From Pseudonocardiales bacterium (GTDB lineage Bacteria > Actinomycetota > Actinomycetes > Mycobacteriales > Jatrophihabitantaceae), in NCBI GenBank assembly GCA_030840415.1, contig JAVEEO010000551.1, forward strand, positions 1 through 9,150: 9,150 nt of DNA, given 5' to 3'. Positions 1-7,595 of the stretch are shown here, one piece after another. How positions within the stretch are numbered: position 1 is the first letter of the stretch; each line of letters opens with the position of its first letter. The notes under the pieces were generated by a model. That model saw nothing but the letters and a program-made list of their open reading frames with translations, did no database searches and was not told the DNA's origin. Both the position numbers and the translations under genes were made by a program.

Positions 1-793
1 TGAGCTGCACCTTGAGGGTCCAACTGGGGAACGCACCTCGCCGGATCGACTCGAACAGGTCGCTGACGTGGTAGTCGCTGTCCGATCCGGCCAGCGCGTC
101 GGCCTCGGCCTGGGTGAGGCACTCGACGCCCTGGTCGCTGATGAAGTGGTATTTCACCCAGTGCTTCTCCCCTTGCGCGTTGACCCACATGTAGGTGTGG
201 CTGGAGTATCCGTTCATGTGCCGCCACGTTCGCGGAATGCCGCGGTCACCCATCAGCCAGGTCACCTGGTGCGCCGACTCCGGCGACAGGGTCCAGAAAT
301 CCCACTGCATGTCGTGGTCGCGCAGGTTGTTGTCGGCCCGGCGCTTCTGGGAGCGAATGAAGTGCTGGAACTTGATGGGGTCGCGCAGGAAGAACACCGG
401 GGTGTCGTTGCCGACCATGTCGTAGTTGCCCTCGGAGGTGTAGAACTTCAGGGCGAAACCCCGGGGGTCACGCCAGGTGTCCGGGCTGCCGTGCTCTCCG
501 GCCACGGTGGAGAACCTGGCCACCATCTCGGTCTCGGTGCCCGGCTGGAACAACGCCGCCTTGGTGTAGGCACTGACGTCGCTGGTGACCTCGAACCGGC
601 CGAACGCGCCGCCGCCCTTGGCATGCGGTTGACGCTCCGGCACCCGCTCCCGGTTGAAGTTGGCCATCTGCTCGATGACGTAGTGATCCTGCAGCAGGAT
701 CGGGCCGTCCGGGCCGACCGTGAGAGAGTGTTCATCGCTCTCGATGGGAATACCGGCATCTGTCGTCGTCGGCTTGGGCTGTGTGCTGGTCAT
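1..793 (-). CDS. katA: Monofunctional haem catalase, small-subunit type (N-terminal 264 residues, C-terminus beyond window)
   Basis: Converts hydrogen peroxide to water and oxygen in the cytoplasm. Reading down from the ATG at 793, the frame stays open to the window edge. Residues 46-63 fit the catalase active-site signature (F-x-R, then [11 protein letters not shown]) with the distal catalytic His57. [11 protein letters not shown] (93-103), [12 protein letters not shown] (108-119) and VGNDTPVFF (127-135) follow; Asn129 is the second distal catalytic residue and Phe134 the haem-pocket phenylalanine. The short leader before His57 fits small-subunit catalases of roughly 480-500 residues rather than the large KatE/HPII type, so about half the protein is missing. 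The proximal haem tyrosine would lie in that missing half and cannot be checked. AAGGAGA seven bases upstream fixes the start. The aquaporin-like gene ends 97 bp upstream of this start on the same strand, suggesting co-transcription and shared peroxide duty. The family is certain; the symbol katA (clade 3) is likely, not proven. Confidence 0.95.
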   Translation of the reverse strand, partial: MTSTQPKPTTTDAGIPIESDEHSLTVGPDGPILLQDHYVIEQMANFNRERVPERQPHAKGGGAFGRFEVTSDVSAYTKAALFQPGTETEMVARFSTVAGEHGSPDTWRDPRGFALKFYTSEGNYDMVGNDTPVFFLRDPIKFQHFIRSQKRRADNNLRDHDMQWDFWTLSPESAHQVTWLMGDRGIPRTWRHMNGYSSHTYMWVNAQGEKHWVKYHFISDQGVECLTQAEADALAGSDSDYHVSDLFESIRRGAFPSWTLKVQL

Positions 794-800
794 ACTGTTT

Positions 801-807
801 TCTCCTT
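801..807 (-). promoter_or_regulatory. Ribosome binding site of the catalase gene
   Basis: On the minus strand this reads AAGGAGA, seven bases before the ATG at 793. It is a near-perfect Shine-Dalgarno sequence and supports that start. It also shows that the catalase has its own strong translation signal even if it is transcribed from upstream of the channel gene. Confidence 0.8.
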
Positions 808-892
808 ACTGGATGGGACCCAGCGCCTTTCGTGGTGGCTGACTGGGCAGACGTGGCGCCCGGCTAGGCGAATGGAGAATGACCTCGGCCGG

Positions 893-1717
<825 letters not shown>

Positions 1718-1804
1718 CTAGCTAACGATTCCGCCGGATGGTTCCGCATTCATCGTTGCCAGCGGCCATCTGCCCCCCCGGCCAGCCGCACCGGCCAATT
1801 CCTG

Positions 1805-1823
1805 CCAGCTGCAACCAAGCTGG
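1805..1823 (-). terminator. Candidate hairpin terminator after the TDT transporter gene
   Basis: CCAGCT, a seven-base loop, then AGCTGG form a perfect six-pair stem. It lies 11 bases beyond the transporter stop codon in the direction of transcription. There is no T-run after it, which is common for actinobacterial terminators but makes the call weak. It could equally be a chance palindrome. Confidence 0.35.
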
Positions 1824-1834
1824 TGACTCGAATT

Positions 1835-3019
1835 TCAACCCCGCGCTGTAGCGGCCGGCGCAGCAGTGGCGCGAAACAGAGTTCCATGCAGGCTGCCTCG
1901 CGCGGTCCGGAGCGCGACGGTGACCCAGGCTGCGACCAGACCGAAGTAGGACAGCACGGCCGCCAATTGAAACAGGTCCGATCCAGTGCGCAGAGCGAGC
2001 TCGGAGCTGCCCAGGACGAAGGTGCCGACGGGGAATGTGAATGACCACCACGTCAACGAGAACGGCAGGTGTTCACGGACGGTGCGGATTGTTATGGCGG
2101 CGGCGATTGCACTCCACAGCAGTGCAAAGCCCCACACCGGCACGCCGTAGACCACGCCGAAGGCCTGCAGGGCGGTGGAGTACGGGACTGGCAATGCCTG
2201 GTGGGCGACGCCGCCGAGCAGATTGGCGGCGGCGATCGACTGGCCCAGCGGCCCTAGCACGATCCAGAGGGTTGGCACCATCGTCGCGTCGCCCGTTTTA
2301 TAGACGGCAAGGCGGTACCAGATAAGGGTGATGATCACGATCGAGACGAGCAGCGACAGCCCGAACATCGCATAGCTTGCCAGTAGCAGTGCAAGCCTAG
2401 CCTGTCCGGCGGGCGTGTAGGGCACCAGCAGGGCGCCCGTAGAGGCCGACACCATCGGTGGCACGACCGGCATCAGCCAACCGCCGAACGCGCTGTCGGG
2501 TCTGATGGCGTACCGGGTGAAGGTCAGGTACGGCACGACCCCGGCGGCGAGCAGGCCCGACACGGTGCCGCCGAACCACAACACCCAGTCGACGTCGATG
2601 GCGACCCGCAGGCCCAGGATGTCGCGTCCGAGCAGTATCGTTCCGGCTCCGACCGTGAGGAAAGCCATTGGCGGAGCGCCATAGAAGTGCGCCATCAGGG
2701 GGTTGAGAAGGTGGCGTCGCGCAGCACCGGTATCGCGCGCCCAGCCGATGCCAGTCGCGATGGTGAGGGCGACAAGTAAGAAGGCGGCAAGGGCCCAGAT
2801 CAGAAGAGCGCCGATGTGCAGGCCACGCGGCTGCCACGGCAATGACGCGGCCGCGACCGCGACAATGCCGGTGCCCATGATTGACGCGTACCAATTCGGC
2901 GTCAGGTTGGAAAACCCCCGCGACCGGCGCTGCAATTCCCGCACCAAACCGGCCTGAGCCAAGCCATGAGGTCTTCCTTGTCGCCCGATCACTCCGACCG
3001 TCGAAGACTCAGTTCTCAT
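1835..3019 (-). CDS. TDT-family membrane transporter (TehA / SLAC1-like anion channel or C4-dicarboxylate carrier)
   Basis: A 394-residue polytopic protein of the tellurite-resistance/dicarboxylate transporter family. Members include bacterial TehA, yeast malate and sulfite carriers and plant SLAC1 anion channels. A basic leader of about 40 residues precedes PNWYASIMGTGIVA (41-54), the typical start of the first helix. About ten hydrophobic segments follow, ending in the aromatic-rich WWSFTFPVGTF stretch (324-334) in the ninth helix and a last helix at about 347-370. Length and topology fit the family. The substrate cannot be read from the sequence: sulfite, malate, chloride or nitrate, and tellurite resistance are all known within the family. 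The ATG at 3019 has only a weak ribosome binding site; no better in-frame start is obvious, although the conserved part begins only near residue 36. A 225 bp gap with a hairpin separates it from the channel gene, so it is probably a separate transcription unit. Confidence 0.88.
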   Translation of the reverse strand: MRTESSTVGVIGRQGRPHGLAQAGLVRELQRRSRGFSNLTPNWYASIMGTGIVAVAAASLPWQPRGLHIGALLIWALAAFLLVALTIATGIGWARDTGAARRHLLNPLMAHFYGAPPMAFLTVGAGTILLGRDILGLRVAIDVDWVLWFGGTVSGLLAAGVVPYLTFTRYAIRPDSAFGGWLMPVVPPMVSASTGALLVPYTPAGQARLALLLASYAMFGLSLLVSIVIITLIWYRLAVYKTGDATMVPTLWIVLGPLGQSIAAANLLGGVAHQALPVPYSTALQAFGVVYGVPVWGFALLWSAIAAAITIRTVREHLPFSLTWWSFTFPVGTFVLGSSELALRTGSDLFQLAAVLSYFGLVAAWVTVALRTARGSLHGTLFRATAAPAATARG

Positions 3020-3125
3020 ACATCCAGAGTTGCTCTGCGAACCGCGCGTTGTCGTTCCGGCCAGCGGCCGTTCTCACCACCCGTTAGCGGCCGCCGTCGG
3101 CGCCCGCTGGTGGGTACGCCGAAGC

Positions 3126-3150
3126 AAGCCCGATGAGGGCTAGCGGGCTT
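3126..3150 (-). terminator. Candidate hairpin spanning the stop codon of the LuxR-type regulator
   Basis: AAGCCCG and CGGGCTT form a perfect seven-pair stem around an eleven-base loop, and the TAG stop of the regulator gene (3142-3140) lies inside the loop. No T-run follows. It may be a terminator or an RNA 3'-end stabiliser between this gene and the transporter gene that starts 120 bp further on. The remaining gap (3020-3125) holds no gene and no promoter I can defend. Confidence 0.35.
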
Positions 3151-3835
3151 CGAGGAATCTGAGGACCGCCAGCACCCGTCGATGATCGGTCGCGCTCTCC
3201 GGCAGGTCGAGCTTGGTCAGGATGCTGCGGACATGCTTCTCGACCGTGCCCTCGGAAACGAAGATCTGATGAGCGATGCCCGCGTTGGAGGCGCCCTCGG
3301 CCATCAGAGCAAGCACCTCGCGCTCCCGCGGCGACAGGACGTCCAGCGGATCACGCCGTCGCCGAGCCATCACGAGCTCCTGCACCAACGACGGATCCAC
3401 CACCGACGCGCCCGCGGTGATCCGCTCGATCGTCTCGATGAACTGCCCTACATCAGTCACTCGACTCTTCAACAGGTAACCCAGGCGCTGCCCGCCGGCC
3501 AACAACTCCATCGCCTCGTCCACCTCCACGTGCGCAGACAACACGACGATCGCCGTGTCCGGCAACTCGGCGCGGATCACCCGAGCCGCGGCCAGACCCT
3601 CGGTCGCATGCGCCGGTGGCATCCGGATATCGATGATCGCCAGCTCCGGCCTGGTCGAGCGGACCAGAGCCAGCAGTTCGACCCCGTTACCGGCCTGACC
3701 CACCACCTCGAACCCCGAACCGGCGAGCAAGCTGGCCAGGCCCTCACGCAACAGAACATCATCGTCGGCGAGCACGACTCGAGTCGGCATCCCACGAGTA
3801 TCGGCCATCCCAGCCGCCGCCGCCAAAAAGATCAC
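3140..3835 (-). CDS. NarL/LuxR-family response regulator (receiver plus helix-turn-helix)
   Basis: A cytoplasmic two-component transcription regulator, 231 residues from the GTG at 3835. The receiver domain (about 18-140) has the acidic cluster Asp24-Asp26, the phosphorylated aspartate Asp69 in IIDIRMPP, Ser100 in VVLS and Lys123 in YLLKS, so all switch residues are present. After a linker with MARRRRD, the LuxR-type DNA-binding domain (about 166-230) begins LSPREREVLALMAEG and contains the recognition segment VSEGTVEKHVRSILTKL. Start choice is uncertain. GTG 3835 has AAGGGG eight bases upstream, yet family members usually begin close to the sequence MPTRVVLADDD, whose ATG is at 3790 without a good ribosome binding site; the ATG at 3808 is another option. 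The receiver-only gene ends 23 bp upstream on the same strand, so the two are almost certainly one operon. The likely kinase is the HisKA_3 protein starting at 7596, since that kinase class pairs with NarL-type regulators. Confidence 0.95.
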   Translation of the reverse strand: MIFLAAAAGMADTRGMPTRVVLADDDVLLREGLASLLAGSGFEVVGQAGNGVELLALVRSTRPELAIIDIRMPPAHATEGLAAARVIRAELPDTAIVVLSAHVEVDEAMELLAGGQRLGYLLKSRVTDVGQFIETIERITAGASVVDPSLVQELVMARRRRDPLDVLSPREREVLALMAEGASNAGIAHQIFVSEGTVEKHVRSILTKLDLPESATDHRRVLAVLRFLEAR

Positions 3836-3843
3836 GACCGTCG

Positions 3844-3849
3844 CCCCTT
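3844..3849 (-). promoter_or_regulatory. Ribosome binding site favouring the GTG start of the LuxR-type regulator
   Basis: On the minus strand this reads AAGGGG, eight bases before GTG 3835, and it lies in the 23 bp gap after the receiver-only gene. The ATG codons at 3808 and 3790 lack a comparable signal at useful spacing. This supports the longer protein, against the shorter start suggested by family habit. Confidence 0.5.
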
Positions 3850-3858
3850 ACTCGCAGT

Positions 3859-4227
3859 TCACGGCGTGTGGCCGAGGATCCGGTCGATTTCCCGCGCCGA
3901 CAGCTCTGACTTCGCCAGGAAGCCGGCCGCCGGGCTTTCGGCGATCAGCTCCGTGTAGTCCGTTTCGGCGCCCGCCGAGATCATGATCACCTCGGCACTG
4001 CCGCGCTGACCATCCTGGGTCAGGAGCCGGGCAGCGTCAAAGCCGTCCTCGTCTCCCAGCCCGATGTCGACGAGGATGACGTCCGGCCGTAGCGCCCGGG
4101 CCTGCCGTAGGGCCTCGGCGGTGCTTGAGGCCACTCCCACGACTGTCACGCCCTCTCGCCGCAGAAGGACGCTGGCTGCATCAAGAAAGGCATCGTTGTC
4201 GTCAACAAGCAGGCAGCGTAGCGGCAT
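3859..4227 (-). CDS. Receiver-only (CheY-like) response regulator
   Basis: A 122-residue protein made of one receiver domain and nothing else. LLVDD gives the acidic pair Asp9-Asp10, ILVDIGLG carries the phospho-acceptor Asp54, MISAG gives Ser84 and FLAKSEL gives Lys106, so it should accept phosphate normally. There is no DNA-binding or enzymatic domain. The frame stays open upstream to 4860, but that stretch lies antisense to the FUSC gene and is not receiver-like; the ATG at 4227 places the first beta strand directly at the N-terminus as expected. Its ribosome binding site is weak (GCGAG). Single-domain receivers act as phosphorelay intermediates, phosphate sinks or binders of partner proteins. 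Here it is the first gene of a two-gene operon with the LuxR-type regulator, so both may draw phosphate from the same kinase. The role is inference; the domain call is firm. Confidence 0.9.
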   Translation of the reverse strand: MPLRCLLVDDNDAFLDAASVLLRREGVTVVGVASSTAEALRQARALRPDVILVDIGLGDEDGFDAARLLTQDGQRGSAEVIMISAGAETDYTELIAESPAAGFLAKSELSAREIDRILGHTP

Positions 4228-4384
4228 TCGATCATGCTCGCAGGGCTGCCGCGCCGCCACATTGCAGCTAGCAGGAATTCTGCCGCCACCCGGAAGCATC
4301 GCTGTCACCCACCGGTTAACGAGAACGACTCCCCCGCGCGGCCGATGAGAACGCGGCATGCCCTGACCGAGGAGACGATCGCGC
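4228..4384. promoter_or_regulatory. 157 bp divergent intergenic region between regulator operon and FUSC operon
   Basis: The regulator pair runs leftwards and the FUSC gene rightwards from this gap, so it must hold the regulator promoter and probably the FUSC promoter. It is the most likely place for the LuxR-type regulator to bind. I see only short imperfect symmetry (GCTAGC, and GCAG-GAATT-CTGC near 4270-4283), too weak to name an operator. No DosR-type box and no clear -10/-35 pair stands out. Confidence 0.5.
4369..4374 (+). promoter_or_regulatory. Ribosome binding site of the FUSC-family gene
   Basis: GAGGAG lies ten bases before the ATG at 4385. The nearby ATG codons at 4345 and 4358 are not in the FUSC frame, so this site supports the 4385 start. 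Confidence 0.6.
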
Positions 4385-6718
4385 ATGTATCTCATTCGCC
4401 GGTTCTCCGAGCGTGATCGCGGACTGGCGGCGCTCCGACGGGCGGTCCGAACCGCGATCATCATGCCGAGCGTGTTCGCCATCGGCGTGAAGGTTCTACA
4501 TAGCCCTGATATCGCAACCTTCGCCGCATTCGGCTCGTTTGCGATGTTGCTGCTTGTGGACTTCGGAGGCCCGCTTCGCGACCGCGCGCAGGCCCAGCTC
4601 ACGCTCGCTGTGACAGGTGCCGTTCTGGTGACCCTGGGCACCCTCGCATCCCGGTCCGCGTGGCTGGCCGCCGCGGCGATGGCTGTCATCGGGTTCGGAG
4701 TGCTGTTCTCAGGCGTGGTGAGCTCGGTGCTCGCCGGCGCGACAACCTCGCTGCTGCTGGCTTTCATCCTGCCGGTGTCACTCCCGGCGCCAGCTTCGGC
4801 GGCCCCGGACCGATTGGCCGGCTGGGTCATGGCATCGGCCGCCTCGCTGGTCGCCATCACCCTGCTCTGGCCCGCGCCGGTAGACGATCCGCTGCGCAGG
4901 CTCGCTGTCGACGCCTGCCGTGCCCTCGGTCACCGCTTGCAAACGGAGGCGGCGTTCCTGCAAGTTAACCGGGCGCGCGTCCAGACCTCGGCTGCTCTCG
5001 GCGGTCGCGACGAGAAAGTCGACGCCGCAGCGACCACGGCCGTGACGGCATTGCATCGCGGATTCCTTGCCATGCCGTACCGCCCGACAGGGTTGAGCAC
5101 ATCAGCGCGAGCCGTCGTCCGCTTGGTGGACGAGCTGAACTGGCTGAACGGGATTGTAGGTGAGACGGCGCCCCACTCGGCCGAAGCACCGGTCAACCGG
5201 ACGGTCCTGAGCGTCAAGGCCGCGGCAGCGGCTGTCCTGGATCGCGGGGCGGACCTGCTGGAGGGGACCGCACCTGGACCGGATGCGCTGCACTCGGCGA
5301 TGCTGCAACTGGAACTCGCGTTGGCTGCCATGGAGCGGGACGCGACGGTGCGACTTCCGGTGCGGCACGCGTTGGTGAGCAGCAGCCTCGCTGGTGACGG
5401 AGCCACCGGTGCCGCCGATCATGTCGAGGAATTCCTGACGTCGCTGGATCCGAGCTTCCGCGGCCAGAAACTGGCCTACGCGGTTTCGGTGATCGGCCGC
5501 AACATCGACCTCGCCGCTGCCGCCGAGCGCCGAAGCTGGTGGGACCGATTGCTGGGACGCCAGCCCCCCGGGATCGCCGGAACGCTGTCGGCGGCGCAGG
5601 AGCGCGCTGCGGCTCACGTCGAGCGGCACTCGGTGTGGCTGCACAACAGCGTCCGTGGGGCAATCGGCCTCGGCCTGGCGGTGCTGGTAGCCAACCGCAC
5701 CGGCGTCCAGCATTCGTTCTGGGTCGTCCTCGGCACCCTGTCGGTGCTGCGTTCGAGCGCTGTGAACACTGGCCAGAACGTGCTGCGGGCACTGCTCGGC
5801 ACGGTTGCGGGCTTCATCGTTGGCGCGATCCTGCTGGTGCCGATCGGCAGCCACGCGACAGTGCTGTGGATGCTGCTGCCTCTTGCGATTCTGTTCGCCG
5901 GTGTCGCGCCTGCGGTCAACTCCTTAGCGGCCGGCCAAGCAGCCTTCACGATCATGGTGGTGGTCCTGTTCAACATCGTCCAGCCGGCGGGCTGGCGGGT
6001 GGGCCTGCTGCGCATCGAGGACATAGCCATCGGCTGCGGCGTGAGCCTTTTCGTCGGTCTGCTGTTCTGGCCGCGGGGCGCGGGAGCGGCGTTGAGCCAG
6101 GCCCTGTCCGAGGCATACACCGAGAGCGCTCGCTACCTCGCCGATGCCGTCGCCTTCGGCATGGAGCGCTGTGACCAGGGCGAGCCACCGACGCAGGTTC
6201 CCACCGAGTCCGCCACCCGCGCCGCTGCGGCATCGCGGCGGCTCGACGACACGTTTCGCAACTACCTGGCCGAGCAAGGAGCAAAGCCACTCCCGCTCTC
6301 CGACGTCACCAGCCTCGTCACCGGGGCCGCGGAGCTTCGGCTGGCCGGCGATGCGGTGCTGGAGTTGTGGCAGCGCGACGACGGAAAAGCAGTCGGCGAT
6401 CGTGCTGCGGCTCGGCATGAGCTACTCGCCGCCACTGAGCAGGTTCGAGGCTGGTACTTCGACCTTGCCGCAAGCTTTCTCGGCCATCGCCCGCTGCGCG
6501 ATCCGCTTGGCCATGACAAGCTCGCCGACGGCCGACTGGTGGAGGCGGTGCGGAGCGATCTCTCCGGCCAGGACGGGCGAGCGAGCGCCACCGCGGTACG
6601 AGTCATCTGGACCGGCGATCACCTGGATGCGGCGCGCCGGCTGCAGGCGACGCTGATCGAACCGGCGCGCGCGGCCGCCACCAGGCGCAGGCCTGCGCTG
6701 CTGAGCTGGGCGCCGTAG
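4385..6718 (+). CDS. FUSC-family membrane protein (fusaric-acid-resistance-like / aromatic acid exporter type)
   Basis: A 777-residue inner-membrane protein with the two-block layout of the FUSC family, whose studied relatives export fusaric acid and aromatic acids. The first membrane cluster (about 20-165) begins RRAVRTAIIMPSVF and ends LLWPAP. A soluble segment of about 250 residues follows (166-415). The second cluster (about 420-562) contains SFWVVLGTLSVLRSS and NVLRALLGTVAGFIVGA, the best-conserved FUSC stretch, and ends LLFWPRG. A soluble C-terminal helical region (563-777) closes the protein. The mirrored LLWPAP and LLFWPRG ends reflect the internal duplication. No adaptor (HlyD-like) or outer-membrane partner lies nearby, as expected for an actinobacterium, so it probably works alone. 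It heads a plus-strand series with the HD protein and the kinase, and its promoter shares the divergent gap with the regulators. The substrate is unknown; the family call is firm. Confidence 0.9.
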   Translation: MYLIRRFSERDRGLAALRRAVRTAIIMPSVFAIGVKVLHSPDIATFAAFGSFAMLLLVDFGGPLRDRAQAQLTLAVTGAVLVTLGTLASRSAWLAAAAMAVIGFGVLFSGVVSSVLAGATTSLLLAFILPVSLPAPASAAPDRLAGWVMASAASLVAITLLWPAPVDDPLRRLAVDACRALGHRLQTEAAFLQVNRARVQTSAALGGRDEKVDAAATTAVTALHRGFLAMPYRPTGLSTSARAVVRLVDELNWLNGIVGETAPHSAEAPVNRTVLSVKAAAAAVLDRGADLLEGTAPGPDALHSAMLQLELALAAMERDATVRLPVRHALVSSSLAGDGATGAADHVEEFLTSLDPSFRGQKLAYAVSVIGRNIDLAAAAERRSWWDRLLGRQPPGIAGTLSAAQERAAAHVERHSVWLHNSVRGAIGLGLAVLVANRTGVQHSFWVVLGTLSVLRSSAVNTGQNVLRALLGTVAGFIVGAILLVPIGSHATVLWMLLPLAILFAGVAPAVNSLAAGQAAFTIMVVVLFNIVQPAGWRVGLLRIEDIAIGCGVSLFVGLLFWPRGAGAALSQALSEAYTESARYLADAVAFGMERCDQGEPPTQVPTESATRAAAASRRLDDTFRNYLAEQGAKPLPLSDVTSLVTGAAELRLAGDAVLELWQRDDGKAVGDRAAARHELLAATEQVRGWYFDLAASFLGHRPLRDPLGHDKLADGRLVEAVRSDLSGQDGRASATAVRVIWTGDHLDAARRLQATLIEPARAAATRRRPALLSWAP

Positions 6719-6777
6719 CTGAACGCGCCGTCTTCCGAGTGCGCGTCTGGAGCTACCAGCTAGCCGGTACTGCGGCT

Positions 6778-6800
6778 GGCCGTCTGCGGGGCAGACCGCC
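6778..6800 (+). terminator. Inverted repeat between the FUSC and HD genes (terminator or operator candidate)
   Basis: GTCTGC-GGG-GCAGAC is a perfect six-pair stem with a three-base loop. Beyond one C/C mismatch on each side it extends by GGC/GCC. It lies about 60 bp past the FUSC stop and about 65 bp before the HD gene start. No T-run follows. It could end or attenuate the FUSC transcript, or be a dimeric regulator site for the HD gene; the sequence alone does not decide. Confidence 0.4.
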
Positions 6801-6853
6801 CTATGCCTGATCGTGAGGATAGAGGCACGGGCCGCCGGGCTCTCACGCGACAT

Positions 6854-6860
6854 GAGGAGG
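6854..6860 (+). promoter_or_regulatory. Ribosome binding site that fixes the HD gene start
   Basis: GAGGAGG lies five bases before the ATG at 6866. The longer in-frame reading from ATG 6803 has no such site and would add a 21-residue arginine-rich leader foreign to the family, so 6866 is the start. Confidence 0.8.
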
Positions 6861-6865
6861 CAGTA

Positions 6866-7513
6866 ATGAATGCGAGCGAACAGACCGCGGCTGGAGTGAC
6901 AGTTCCCGACACCAAGCTGGCGCGCGATGCCACAGACCTGGTGCGCGACTGCACCACCGATCTGATCTATCACCATTCCCGCCGGGTCTACTGGTTCGGC
7001 AGTTTGCAGGGCGGAAACCGAGGCCTCAGCTTCGACCCTGAACTGCTCTACATCGCAGCGATGTTCCACGACATCGGACTGAACGAGCAGTTCCGCGGCA
7101 GCGGCCGGCGCTTCGAGGTAGACAGCGCCGACGACGCCCGCCGCTTTCTGCAGGGCCACAGCGTGCCCGAGGACAGCATCCGCAGGGTCTGGACGGCCAT
7201 CGCCCTGCACACCACACCCGGCATCCCGGAGTTCATGGAACCCGAGGTCGCCCTGGTCACCGCGGGCGTCGAATACGACGTACTCGGCATCGGATACCAC
7301 GACATCAGCGACGCCACCCGCGCCGAGATCACCGCCCTGCACCCGCGGCCAGACTTCAAAGCCGGCATCCTCCAGGCGTTCACCGAAGGCATCGCACCCA
7401 AACCGGAGACGACGTTCGGCAACGTGAAAGCCGATGTCCTGCAGCGATTCGTCCCCGGCTACCAACGCGGCAACTTCGTCGACATCATCGAGAACTCGGA
7501 TTGGCCGGAATAG
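6866..7513 (+). CDS. HD-domain hydrolase-fold protein, cyanamide-hydratase-like branch
   Basis: A 215-residue soluble protein of the HD metal-dependent superfamily. The metal ligands are visible in order: His37 in YHHSRRVYWFG, the paired His68-Asp69 in AAMFHDIGL, His115 in AIALHTTPG, and a late acidic site at Asp138 in VEYDVLG. The HSxRxY opening, the RRFEVDSAD segment (81-89) and the IALHT segment resemble the Ddi2/cyanamide hydratase type of HD protein rather than nucleotide second-messenger phosphodiesterases. This comparison is from memory of motifs, not from a search. In that branch the reaction is hydration of a small nitrile-like compound; many bacterial members have no known substrate. 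It lies 147 bp after the FUSC exporter and 82 bp before the sensor kinase, all on one strand, which suggests a modify-and-export response under kinase control. The family is firm; the reaction is unproven. Confidence 0.88.
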   Translation: MNASEQTAAGVTVPDTKLARDATDLVRDCTTDLIYHHSRRVYWFGSLQGGNRGLSFDPELLYIAAMFHDIGLNEQFRGSGRRFEVDSADDARRFLQGHSVPEDSIRRVWTAIALHTTPGIPEFMEPEVALVTAGVEYDVLGIGYHDISDATRAEITALHPRPDFKAGILQAFTEGIAPKPETTFGNVKADVLQRFVPGYQRGNFVDIIENSDWPE

Positions 7514-7595
7514 CTTCTTTCCCGACCTCTATCGACTCCGGCGACCGGCGCCCAGGCGTTGCCGGCGCGCATGACATCGGACTACCGTCAGCGCT

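Noticed and set aside
3020..3139. DosR/DevR-type palindrome or other operator in the gaps, considered because the kinase layout resembles DosS
   Set aside because: I looked for the GGGACT/AGTCCC core in the intergenic gaps (here, 1610-1834, 4228-4384, 6719-6865 and 7514-7595) and saw none.
4228..4860. N-terminal extension of the receiver-only protein to 4860
   Set aside because: The extension is low-complexity Ala/Arg/Ser sequence antisense to the FUSC gene. The receiver fold begins exactly at the ATG at 4227.
5102..5854. A 250-codon minus-strand frame inside the FUSC gene
   Set aside because: It is an antisense shadow of a well-conserved membrane protein gene, with no motif of its own.
6803..6865. 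Longer start for the HD protein at 6803
   Set aside because: It adds an arginine-rich leader with no ribosome binding site, while GAGGAGG sits five bases before the ATG at 6866.
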